64,000 nucleotides of DNA from Hyphomicrobium sulfonivorans. GTDB lineage: Bacteria; Pseudomonadota; Alphaproteobacteria; Rhizobiales; Hyphomicrobiaceae. Within the stretch, counting starts at the first letter, position 1, and each line of letters opens with the position of its first letter. The notes under the pieces were generated by a model. It worked only from the letters and a program-made list of their open reading frames with translations, did not search any database and was not told the DNA's origin. Below are positions 8,021-15,732 of this stretch, one piece after another. The stretch lies in NCBI RefSeq assembly GCF_013306565.1, contig NZ_PZPO01000001.1, forward strand, positions 62,001-126,000, written 5' to 3'. Both the position numbers and the translations under genes were made by a program.

Positions 8021-9001
8021 TCAAGTTGTGTTGTGTACAGAACGAATTGGCGCCCTGAACGCACTCACCGCTGCAATTCCATAAAGCAGAGTGAGGAGCG
8101 CAAGTGCCAAGCTGCCGGGAATGATGCTCACATCGACCGAACGTTCCAGAGAACGGGCATGGGCCGCTTTGATGAACTCATTCGCCAAACTGCGATCATC
8201 GCCAAGATAGGCGTAAGTCAGGCCAGTAACGCCTGCAAGCTTTTTGAGATACTCTTCTCGCACGATCGCAAGATGTTCTTTGTTGTTAACTATGGCGTTG
8301 CCGAACGGTGCCCACTTCGGGTGATAGCCCGGCCGGGATTCAGCATCCGGCGGCGGCGGACCTGAACGGTTTTCCTGCGGAATATCCTGCATGGAATAAA
8401 CGCCGATCTCACGACCATCGGCATCGTACTTCAGCAGGCGCGAACTGGTGTGGCTGCCGATGCCAACCACAAGCCCACCCACATCGCCGGGCTTGCCTTC
8501 ATAGGGCTCAAGCCCGCTATACGGCAGCGGCGGCAACTCATGGCCGTCAGTGATAAAGATCAGATCGGCCTTATCGCTGTGAGCGATGCTCAGCGCGCTG
8601 AAAAGGCCCTTGGAAACGAAGCTGTCGCCCTGCCAACCCATGCGCCAGTGAATGTGCGGAATTGAATCGTGCAGCGCCGAGAAGTTTGCGCACACTTCAA
8701 CCGGCTCATAGAGCACGAACGTGCGCCGCTCGGTAAAAACGCCCAGCCCCGCTTTCGAACCGCACGGAAGCTGCGCCAGCGTATCCTGGATTGACGCCTT
8801 GGCCACGTCGAGACGGCTTGCCGGTTCGCCCGCAAGCTTCACGTCGCGCGTGTTCATGCTGGTGGTGATGTCGACGACGAACATCACATCATAGGCCTCG
8901 CGCTGCAGCATGATGCGCGGCACGAAAATGGCCAGCAGCGTCAGCAGCAGCGCACCGGCCGCAAGCCACGTCCGCGGATCTTTGAGAGCGGGCAGTCTCA
9001 T
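8021..9001 (-). CDS. mxaL: MxaL, VWA-domain protein for calcium insertion into methanol dehydrogenase
   Basis: A 326-residue protein with an N-terminal membrane segment (LAAGALLLTLLAIFVPRIML), a VWA domain with the site DITTSMNT near residue 45, and a C-terminal membrane segment (SLALALLTLLYGIAAVSAF). Most of the chain is therefore periplasmic. MxaL is one of the proteins (with MxaA and MxaK) genetically required to put calcium into the MxaF active site. It overlaps mxaK by 4 bases (ATGA). The identification rests on VWA architecture plus its exact place in the mxaACKLD order. Confidence 0.92.
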   Translation of the reverse strand: MRLPALKDPRTWLAAGALLLTLLAIFVPRIMLQREAYDVMFVVDITTSMNTRDVKLAGEPASRLDVAKASIQDTLAQLPCGSKAGLGVFTERRTFVLYEPVEVCANFSALHDSIPHIHWRMGWQGDSFVSKGLFSALSIAHSDKADLIFITDGHELPPLPYSGLEPYEGKPGDVGGLVVGIGSHTSSRLLKYDADGREIGVYSMQDIPQENRSGPPPPDAESRPGYHPKWAPFGNAIVNNKEHLAIVREEYLKKLAGVTGLTYAYLGDDRSLANEFIKAAHARSLERSVDVSIIPGSLALALLTLLYGIAAVSAFRAPIRSVHNTT

Positions 9002-9588
9002 GGCAGGCCCTGCGGCGTGCCGGGAAGATCAGACCAGAGCTTTTCCGGCGTTTCCAGCGGGTCGTCCTTGTCCTCCGGAACGGCCTGCGGAAGATCGCGC
9101 ACCAGACGCATCGCAACGTCCAGATTGTGCTTGGCGTCCCAGTCTTCCGGATCGATACGCAGCGCGCTGCGATACTCAGCTTTTGCTAGCTGAACGAGAG
9201 GAATAGCCTTGTCGAAGTTGCCCTGCTCGATCGACCTGATGGCAACGCGCATCCGCGAGTTTGCCATGTTGTAGAGCATCCGCGCATAGCCGGCCGGTTC
9301 TGCCCGCAATGCAGCCTGATCCAGATACTGCTGAGCATCATCGAAATGGCTGCGCTTGAGAAGGAACGACGCGCGCGCTTCCAGCAGTGCCGGCGGAGCT
9401 TCAGCAGCATCGACAGCCAGATCCTTGCCGGAGCGCAGAGCGGCGATGTCGGCGTTGATCATCTGCTTGTCGACGTACATCCAGCTCGACAGCGCCAGAA
9501 CAGCGGCGCTGATGGCAAGCACGGTGCCCAGCACGGCAGTCTTCATGCCGCCGAGCGTTTGCAACAGGCCACGTAGGGCTTTCGTCAT
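8998..9588 (-). CDS. mxaK: MxaK, methanol dehydrogenase maturation protein
   Basis: A 196-residue protein with one N-terminal membrane anchor (TAVLGTVLAISAAVLALSSWMYV) and a periplasmic helical, TPR-like part (RASFLLKRSHFDDAQQYLDQ, QLAKAEYRSALRIDPEDWDAKHNL). TPR-like proteins also partner VWA proteins in MoxR-linked chaperone systems. MxaK is required with MxaA and MxaL for active, calcium-loaded methanol dehydrogenase. It starts 3 bp after the mxaC stop and overlaps mxaL by 4 bases. Confidence 0.9.
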   Translation of the reverse strand: MTKALRGLLQTLGGMKTAVLGTVLAISAAVLALSSWMYVDKQMINADIAALRSGKDLAVDAAEAPPALLEARASFLLKRSHFDDAQQYLDQAALRAEPAGYARMLYNMANSRMRVAIRSIEQGNFDKAIPLVQLAKAEYRSALRIDPEDWDAKHNLDVAMRLVRDLPQAVPEDKDDPLETPEKLWSDLPGTPQGLP

Positions 9589-9590
9589 GT

Positions 9591-10670
9591 CTACGCCGCC
9601 TCCTTCAAGCGTTTCGTCTCGTTATCCGTCGCTTGCCGGGTAGCAGCGACCGTGCCACCTGCGCCGCTGCGCGTCAGGGCACCGCCGGTCTCAAGACGGA
9701 CTTCAGCCAGCTTGGCCAGCAGCAGCAGCAACAGCGTCGCGGCAGCAATGCCGTAGGCCAGATCCGAAAGATCAATTTCCGGAATGCGCTCCTGATAACG
9801 GATCGGATTGCGCTCCAGCTTGTCGATCTCTTCGATTGCGTCGGCAATCGCTTCGGGGTTTTCGGCCTCGAACGCCCGGTAAGGCACCTTCAGGCTCTGG
9901 AAGAACAGATTGAGATGCCGCTCAGGCATTGCTTGCGGCGTATCCGGCACGCCCTCGCGGGGCGGATCGAAAATGCCCGGCGCTCCCGCCGTGCGCAAAT
10001 ACAGCCAATAGAGGTTCACCGGACGCTTTGCGATCTGCTCGCGCAGACGTTCCTGAACACGGCGATCGATCACAGCGGCGCCGTCCGAAACCAGCAGGAT
10101 GGCCCGCGATGCAGCCGTCGGATCGGCCTCATGCATGGAAAGTGCCAGTGCGAGCCCTTGCCCCACGTTGGTGTAAGCAAGACCAGGACGCGTGATCGCG
10201 TCAACGGCGCCCAGCACAGCATCCTTGTGGCTGGTGATCGGCAGCACCGGCATCGCCATGGTCGAGAACGCGGCCACACCGAAGCGATCGTGATCACGCC
10301 GGTTGATGAACTCACGCATGAGCTCGCGTGCAACCGAGGACTTCGAGGCTTCCGTTTCCGTTGCCTGCTTGCCCGCGAAGGTTTCGTCCATGCTGCTGGA
10401 GCGGTCGAGCAACAGCACAACGTGCGAGCCTTCGCCGACGCGTTCGACCGTCTGCCCCTTGAGATGCAGTCCGCCGATTGCTGCCAACAGCGAAAGGATA
10501 GCCAGCGCGCCAAGCAGGTGCAGGCCGATATCAACCGCGCGCGACAGGCCGTCCGGCTCCACGCCCGCAAGCGACGGATACCCCTGGCGGCGCTGTATCG
10601 CGAAGGCCAGCGGCAACAACGCGAGCGGAATTAACGCGAGTACCCATGGATATGTGAGCGCAAGGTTCAT
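9591..10670 (-). CDS. mxaC: MxaC, membrane-anchored VWA protein
   Basis: A 359-residue protein with BatA-like architecture: an N-terminal membrane segment (LALTYPWVLALIPLALLPLAF), a second one (IGLHLLGALAILSLLAAIGG), a VWA domain with LLLDRSSSMDE, and a C-terminal membrane segment (LAYGIAAATLLLLLLAKL). It works in maturation of methanol dehydrogenase. The start overlaps mxaA by 4 bases. Its neighbours on both sides are the expected mxaA and mxaK. Confidence 0.92.
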   Translation of the reverse strand: MNLALTYPWVLALIPLALLPLAFAIQRRQGYPSLAGVEPDGLSRAVDIGLHLLGALAILSLLAAIGGLHLKGQTVERVGEGSHVVLLLDRSSSMDETFAGKQATETEASKSSVARELMREFINRRDHDRFGVAAFSTMAMPVLPITSHKDAVLGAVDAITRPGLAYTNVGQGLALALSMHEADPTAASRAILLVSDGAAVIDRRVQERLREQIAKRPVNLYWLYLRTAGAPGIFDPPREGVPDTPQAMPERHLNLFFQSLKVPYRAFEAENPEAIADAIEEIDKLERNPIRYQERIPEIDLSDLAYGIAAATLLLLLLAKLAEVRLETGGALTRSGAGGTVAATRQATDNETKRLKEAA

Positions 10671-11590
10671 CCCGCGCTCCGTTCCGCCACCGCCAGCTTG
10701 GAGCTAAGATCCGTCAGTGCCGACAGCGGCAACTGCTTGCTGGCGCCATCAACATTGTTGCCGAAGAACGTCTGCCGCGACGAAGCGAACATGGCTTCGA
10801 CTTCCGCCGCGTAGGGCTTGAACTCCGGATGATCAGCTAGGAAGCCATCGACATCATCGGCCAGCACGCGGCGCCCGGCTCTAAGATCGAATGCGCGATG
10901 AAGCCGCAACAGCGCCGTACGATAACCGCTGGCGTCCTGCAGCTTGCCGGCGTTCGAACGCAGGTAACGCGCCGTGTCGGTGAATGGCCGGGCAGCACGC
11001 TTGTGGAACGGCCACCACGCCTGATGCCAGGCCAGCGCAATCAGCGAACCGAGCGCGATCAAACCGGAAACCAGCATCGCCGTGCGCTCGCGCCCCGTGG
11101 TCAACGGATACGGCACCACGTCGGGCTGCAGGGCAACTGAGCTTCCGCTGCTCTGGCTGCTCGACGCAAACAGCTGGCGGATGGGTGAACTGATGAACTC
11201 GAAGCCCGGAACAGTCACCTCACCAGTTCCCGAAGCGCCGGCAACCTTCAGCGCGAAACCTGGAATGGTGAGCTTGCGCGGATCGAGCGGCGTGTAGAAC
11301 GTCTGGTAGTTCAACACCAGTCGGTAGGTCGTAGAACCGCCGCCGCTGGATTCGGTATCCAGCTTTACGTCGTTGAGTTCCAGCCAGTAATTGACAGGGC
11401 CGGCCAGCGGAACCGACGCCATTTCCAGCGTCTCGCCGGCATCAACGCGCAGGATCACCTCGCGCGTCAGCGTATCGCCGAGGAAGTAGCCAAACGAGCG
11501 CGGATCCTTCAGCGCCAGAGACGGCTCAGCTGATACCGGAGCCGACGCCACGAACACCGCAACCAAGCTGAGGAATATCACTCGCATCAT
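10667..11590 (-). CDS. mxaA: MxaA, membrane protein for methanol dehydrogenase calcium loading
   Basis: A 307-residue protein. The ATG at 11590 (in ATGATG, overlapping the mxaS stop) begins a signal peptide (MMRVIFLSLVAVFVASAPVSA); a longer frame to 11800 lies inside mxaS and is rejected. The mature part is a beta-rich periplasmic region (FGYFLGDTLTREVILRVDAGE). It is followed by a membrane segment (TAMLVSGLIALGSLIALAW) and a cytoplasmic helical tail. MxaA, K and L are needed for calcium insertion into MxaF. Confidence 0.92.
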   Translation of the reverse strand: MMRVIFLSLVAVFVASAPVSAEPSLALKDPRSFGYFLGDTLTREVILRVDAGETLEMASVPLAGPVNYWLELNDVKLDTESSGGGSTTYRLVLNYQTFYTPLDPRKLTIPGFALKVAGASGTGEVTVPGFEFISSPIRQLFASSSQSSGSSVALQPDVVPYPLTTGRERTAMLVSGLIALGSLIALAWHQAWWPFHKRAARPFTDTARYLRSNAGKLQDASGYRTALLRLHRAFDLRAGRRVLADDVDGFLADHPEFKPYAAEVEAMFASSRQTFFGNNVDGASKQLPLSALTDLSSKLAVAERSAG

Positions 11591-12468
11591 GCCACACCGC
11601 CCGCGAGATACCCGCTTAGTCGTTCCCAATCGATACGATCTTCCACCACGAAGGGCGTGCGGCCATATCGGCCCGCGATCGATTTTAGATCGGCTCGGCG
11701 GCGTCCGCTCCTCCTTTGCCATGCCTCCCACAAGCGCGGGCGCATGACGACGAGACGCCGCCGGCCAACCTCTAAATCGGTGAGCGACAGAAGCCCCCAC
11801 CGAGGTAGCCTTTCAAGTTCCGCAGTGTCAGACAGCACGATAGGAATTATATCGTGCCGGGCAAGTGCCCCAAAGATTGCCTCAATCTCCGGGCGCGGCA
11901 TATAAAAATCTGAGATGAGAAATATCACCTTTCGACCACCGCCAACCAGCGCAGCGGCATCGACCATCCCACCGGTGCCAGCACCGCGGGGTGTGAAGTT
12001 CCGCAACCTCCGGAGCATCTCAACCTCGCTGCCGCGCGCGCGGGTGGCGAGAAACGTGAGTTCCTTTTGAACTTCTGCGTCGCAGCCTATCAGGCCGAAT
12101 GCATCCCCTGCCCGGCGCACCGCCGAGGCCAGCGCCGCGCAAAGATCGGCTGCGATACGCATCTTGTCCGAGGCGCCCCGAAAACCCATCGACGCTGACA
12201 CGTCAACAAGTGCATAGACTGTGACCGTCGCCTTTTGCTCAAAGCGGCGGACATGCAGTCCCTCGAACGGATCGCGCGCACTGACACGCAGATCGAGCCG
12301 TCTCGGATCCGGACTGCGCAGCAATGGCGCCACATCGCGAAAGAAGCCCCCGGCTCCTTCACGCTTACCGCGATGGGCACCGGCTCGGACCTCCGAGCTG
12401 CGCCAGGCCAACTGATAAGGAAGATCCGGCGGCGGCGCATCGTCTTCAGGCCGGCGCGGATCGATCAT
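11587..12468 (-). CDS. mxaS: MxaS, DUF58-family protein
   Basis: A 293-residue soluble protein of the DUF58 family, a VWA-like domain with the metal-site sequence VDVSASMGF after the conserved LDLRVSARDPFEGLHVR region. DUF58 proteins pair with MoxR ATPases, here the adjacent MxaR. The start overlaps the mxaR stop by 4 bases and its stop overlaps the mxaA start. Loss of mxaRS functions impairs methanol dehydrogenase maturation in methylotrophs, but the biochemical step is not established. Confidence 0.92.
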   Translation of the reverse strand: MIDPRRPEDDAPPPDLPYQLAWRSSEVRAGAHRGKREGAGGFFRDVAPLLRSPDPRRLDLRVSARDPFEGLHVRRFEQKATVTVYALVDVSASMGFRGASDKMRIAADLCAALASAVRRAGDAFGLIGCDAEVQKELTFLATRARGSEVEMLRRLRNFTPRGAGTGGMVDAAALVGGGRKVIFLISDFYMPRPEIEAIFGALARHDIIPIVLSDTAELERLPRWGLLSLTDLEVGRRRLVVMRPRLWEAWQRRSGRRRADLKSIAGRYGRTPFVVEDRIDWERLSGYLAGGVA

Positions 12469-13544
12469 GGCGCCGGCACCCTTTCGAACAGCTGGCGAAC
12501 CAGTTCACGAACGATTGGCTCACGCCGCAGTTCATAGATCGGATCGAAGAAGATGCGGTGCGCCATGGTCTCGAAGAACACCGCGCGCAGATCCTCAGGA
12601 ACAACCATCGTCCGATTATCGAGGAAAGCCGCAACGCGCGCTGCACGGAGCAGGTAGCTCATTCCGCGCGGACTGGCGCCACCGGAAACAAGGCGGTCCA
12701 TATCGACGTCGGGGATTTCAATACCCGCTGCGGCAGGATTGCGAATTGCCTGCCAAAGATCGAGCGTGTAACGCTGCAGATCTTCGCTGGCCGTAACACT
12801 TTCCTGAATCGCTGCAGCTACTTGTGGCAACGCCCGGTGATCAAGAATGGACTCACGCACGCTTTCGATCAGCTTATCTCCGTCGTGGAAACGCGGATCG
12901 AATGCAAGCTGACGCCGGACATCAGGATCAGTCGGCGTGGAAATGTTGATTTCCATCAGGAAGCGGTCGCGGGCGGCGGCCGGCAGCTCAAATGTTTCTT
13001 CCCGCTCGATGCGGTTGCGGTCGGCAAACACCAAGAGGTACGGGAAGTGATACTCCCTGTTGAACGCCGCAATCGAGCGCTCAGCCATCAGGCGCAGCAG
13101 CAGCGAATGCACCTGCGGACGGGCGCGGTTGATTTCGTTGAAGAAGAAGACTGTCAACTCGCTGCCATAGCGAATGACAGGGCCCGGCTCGACGCGCGGA
13201 CGGCCATCTTCGCCGATGTAGGTGTGATACACCATGTCAGCGGGCATAAGATCGATCGTGCCTTCGACACGTTCGTAAGCACCACCCAGACCGCGCGAAG
13301 CAGCGCGGAGCAATGTGGTTTTGCCGACGCCAACATCGCCCTCAAGCAGCACATGGCCGCGAGCGAAAATGGCTATGGTCAACAGATGAATATTGCGCTG
13401 CTGGCCGATAACGACCTTACCAAGCTCCGTTTCGAAATCGATCGCGTGCTGGCGCCACGATGAAAGGTCGATTCCTTCGGAAGCCTTGACCGCCTGCAAA
13501 CCTTCGCGGGACAAGGTAGCACTCCTGTGCGCCGGGGCCGACAT
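12465..13544 (-). CDS. mxaR: MxaR, MoxR-family AAA+ ATPase
   Basis: A 359-residue AAA+ ATPase. It has a Walker A motif in LLEGDVGVGKTTLLRA (residues about 68-80), a Walker B region (TVFFFNEINRARPQ) and sensor sequences typical of MoxR. MoxR ATPases act as chaperones with VWA/DUF58 partners, and here MxaS, MxaC and MxaL are all encoded downstream. This is the first gene after the hairpin-rich gap that follows mxaI, so its transcript level is probably below that of mxaFJGI. Confidence 0.94.
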   Translation of the reverse strand: MSAPAHRSATLSREGLQAVKASEGIDLSSWRQHAIDFETELGKVVIGQQRNIHLLTIAIFARGHVLLEGDVGVGKTTLLRAASRGLGGAYERVEGTIDLMPADMVYHTYIGEDGRPRVEPGPVIRYGSELTVFFFNEINRARPQVHSLLLRLMAERSIAAFNREYHFPYLLVFADRNRIEREETFELPAAARDRFLMEINISTPTDPDVRRQLAFDPRFHDGDKLIESVRESILDHRALPQVAAAIQESVTASEDLQRYTLDLWQAIRNPAAAGIEIPDVDMDRLVSGGASPRGMSYLLRAARVAAFLDNRTMVVPEDLRAVFFETMAHRIFFDPIYELRREPIVRELVRQLFERVPAP

Positions 13545-13587
13545 ACGTCAGCACGTGAAATGGAAACCAAACCTCAGACAAGGTGGA

Positions 13588-13656
13588 GGGGTGCGGATAC
13601 CCGCACCCCCAGTGTCCTCGGGAGGAAGCAGCAATAGTCGTGTACTGCTCCGAGGA
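13588..13656 (-). other. Two intercistronic RNA hairpins between mxaI and mxaR
   Basis: The 130-bp gap after mxaI holds a perfect 9-bp GC-rich stem (13588-13596 with 13601-13609, loop of 4). A second compound hairpin has an outer stem at 13615-13621 with 13650-13656 and an inner stem AGCAG/CTGCT at 13627-13631 with 13645-13649. Neither is followed by a T-run in the direction of mxa transcription. They therefore look like RNA stabilisers, processing sites or weak attenuators separating the highly expressed mxaFJGI from the maturation genes. Confidence 0.6.
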
Positions 13657-13674
13657 GCCACCCAGTACCGAAAA

Positions 13675-13962
13675 TTAGTTCGGGATGTCTTCCACGTCGT
13701 AGATCCACTCGCCGCTCTTGACGAAGTGCGCAGTGCGCTTCGCGTTACGAGCTTCCATGTCCTTGATCGAGTTGCCCTGCTTGGCAAGCTCGGCCGGATC
13801 ATGCTTCGGATCGTACTTGGAGCCAGCAATCTTCTCGGGATAGCCCGGCTTCGGCTCCCAGCAGTTGCCCGGCGCCTTGCACTTGGTGCCGTCGTAGGCG
13901 AAAGCGGACGAAGCGGCGACGAGCGCAGCAACGGCCGTAGCGATGAACACAGTCTTCGTCAT
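13675..13962 (-). CDS. mxaI: MxaI, small (beta) subunit of methanol dehydrogenase
   Basis: A 95-residue precursor with a signal peptide (IATAVAALVAASSAFA) and a mature part of about 73 residues starting YDGTKCKAPGNCWEPKPGYP. This is the typical lysine-rich small subunit sequence with its disulfide cysteine pair. MxaI forms the alpha2-beta2 enzyme with MxaF; it is absent from XoxF-type enzymes, so its presence marks a true MxaFI system. A GGAGG site lies just upstream of the ATG. Confidence 0.96.
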   Translation of the reverse strand: MTKTVFIATAVAALVAASSAFAYDGTKCKAPGNCWEPKPGYPEKIAGSKYDPKHDPAELAKQGNSIKDMEARNAKRTAHFVKSGEWIYDVEDIPN

Positions 13963-14049
13963 GACAATTTCCTCCTGGCTTTCCTTAACGTCTTAGTTTG
14001 GCGGTATTGCCCGCCTTCTTGCTCGCGCCCACCGGAAGCGAACATTCTT

Positions 14050-14634
14050 TTAATGGCGCATCGTTCCGCACTGATCTGCCGGTACAGCCTGCGCCAGTTC
14101 AGCGGTGCCATGTTCCACGCTCTTGTCTTCGACATAGGGCTTGAACACTTCACGCTGCTCAGGTGTCAACCAACGGGCCTTCTTCGGATCCTCTGCATAC
14201 AGATGCCGGATCCAAGCCATGATGTTCAGGATCTCGTTGATCGACTTATCGCTGTGCGGGCCCATCATGCCCTGAGCACCACCATAGATCGTCTCGAAGA
14301 GGCCTTTGTCGGTCCGGTTCTTCGGATAGGTCCAGTACGCATCGTTAAGGCCAGGTCCAACCTTACCTTCAGCGACGTGCCCGTGACAGCCGGAGCATGA
14401 CGATAGGTAGAGGAAGTTGCCCAACGGCAAGCACTCAGCCTTCTCGTTGTACGGATTTACACCCGTTTCAAGGAACTGCTTGACCGCAGGCGGCTCAGGA
14501 TCATCCTTCGGGGCAATGTTCAAGTCCAGAACTTCGCCCGTAATCGTGTTACGGAAGGGGTCCAATGCCATCGCTGCTGCCGGCAGAACCACCATTGACA
14601 GACCAACAAGCACTATCTTCGTGAGTTTATTCAT
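14050..14634 (-). CDS. mxaG: MxaG, cytochrome cL, electron acceptor of methanol dehydrogenase
   Basis: A 194-residue precursor with a signal peptide (IVLVGLSMVVLPAAAMA) and one c-type haem site CSGCH at C80-H84. The region before the haem (VKQFLETGVNPYN) is typical of cytochrome cL. The gene overlaps mxaJ by 4 bases. MxaG takes electrons one at a time from PQQ in MxaF and passes them to a smaller cytochrome c and the terminal oxidase. A shorter paralogue is encoded at 27753-28205. Confidence 0.95.
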   Translation of the reverse strand: MNKLTKIVLVGLSMVVLPAAAMALDPFRNTITGEVLDLNIAPKDDPEPPAVKQFLETGVNPYNEKAECLPLGNFLYLSSCSGCHGHVAEGKVGPGLNDAYWTYPKNRTDKGLFETIYGGAQGMMGPHSDKSINEILNIMAWIRHLYAEDPKKARWLTPEQREVFKPYVEDKSVEHGTAELAQAVPADQCGTMRH

Positions 14635-15533
14635 CCTTGACGTCCCTCTGGGGTCTTCGCGAGCTCGTCCAGGGGAATGCCTTCTTCCTTCAGGATGCTC
14701 TCGATTTCAGGTTTCGCTTTTTCTAGCGCAGCATTGACCTCAGCCAGCAGCTGCTTGTCATCCTTCCGCACTGCAATCGATTGATCGAAGTGGAAAGGCA
14801 GATGCTGTCCATCACTGCGCGTGGCGTTGTCGGGAACTACAACGAGCTTCAACGCATTGCCGCGATCCTTGACGTAACGTGCGACTTCAGGAGAAAACAC
14901 CACCGCAAAATCGGCCTTTCCGGAGGCAACGTCATCGACATAGCGCTGCGGATCGACACGAATGTACTGGTTACGCTTGCTCTTGAAGCCGACCAGCGAC
15001 TTCATGTAGTTGAAGTTCGAATTGAACAGACCAAGTTTCTCAAGCATCACCTGAGCTGGACTGTCCTGAGACATACCGATCTTCGATGCCTTGAGAATGT
15101 CCGGGCTATCCCAGCTCGTAATGTCGAGCGGAGAGTCCGAACGCATTACGAACACGTAGGGCGCGCGATAATAGGGATTGGAGGTCAGCACCCGCTCATC
15201 GCCCGTATCGAGGCCAATCACGACATCACAGTTGTTTTTGTCGAGCTGATCCCGAACGAGATAAATTGCCGGCTTATCCGTCCATACAAACCTGGCGCGC
15301 TTGCCCATTGCTTCGGCAAGAACCTTGCCGATTTTATTCTCAAAGCCATTGCCGTCACGCATTGAGTAGGGCTTCTCAACTTCGGAAGCGCAAATGCGGA
15401 GAACAGACGGATCTGGCGGAGTTGCTTTCTTAGCTTCTTCTGCCGTTGCCGACAGAGCGGTGAAGCTTCCTGCCATCACGGCAACCGACAAAAACGCGAA
15501 GGCCGACTGATGGAATTTTGATGTCTTGCTCAT
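14631..15533 (-). CDS. mxaJ: MxaJ, periplasmic binding-protein-like factor for methanol dehydrogenase
   Basis: A 300-residue protein with a signal peptide (SAFAFLSVAVMAGSFTALSATA) and a family-3 solute-binding-protein fold (LRICASEVEKPYSM, GLDTGDERVLTSNPYYRAPY). MxaJ is essential for methanol oxidation and is thought to assist assembly of MxaFI rather than import a substrate. It follows mxaF after a 199-bp gap holding a branched RNA structure, and overlaps mxaG by 4 bases. Confidence 0.94.
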   Translation of the reverse strand: MSKTSKFHQSAFAFLSVAVMAGSFTALSATAEEAKKATPPDPSVLRICASEVEKPYSMRDGNGFENKIGKVLAEAMGKRARFVWTDKPAIYLVRDQLDKNNCDVVIGLDTGDERVLTSNPYYRAPYVFVMRSDSPLDITSWDSPDILKASKIGMSQDSPAQVMLEKLGLFNSNFNYMKSLVGFKSKRNQYIRVDPQRYVDDVASGKADFAVVFSPEVARYVKDRGNALKLVVVPDNATRSDGQHLPFHFDQSIAVRKDDKQLLAEVNAALEKAKPEIESILKEEGIPLDELAKTPEGRQG

Positions 15534-15669
15534 ATTGACGCTATGCTTTCATGAAGCAGATCTGCTCCGGCGCCGAGCTTATCTTGAGTGGTCTACGCCC
15601 GACACTAATCGCCACTTTGGCGATGATGCGGAGACAGCATCCTAACCGTTGGAGGAGTGTACGGATCGG

Positions 15670-15714
15670 CGCTGTGGGGCGGGAGCCCCCGCCAGGTTGC
15701 TCAGCAACCCAGCG
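15670..15714 (-). other. Branched RNA structure just downstream of mxaF
   Basis: An outer stem CGCTG/CAGCG (15670-15674 with 15710-15714) encloses two hairpins. One is GGCGGG/CCCGCC (15678-15683 with 15688-15693, loop AGCC) and the other is GGTTGC/GCAACC (15695-15700 with 15704-15709, loop TCA). Together they predict a compact three-way junction starting 18 bases after the mxaF stop codon. There is no T-run after it, so it is more likely an mRNA 3'-end protector or attenuator than a full terminator. Confidence 0.55.
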
Positions 15715-15732
15715 GGAACACCCTGCTCCTCA

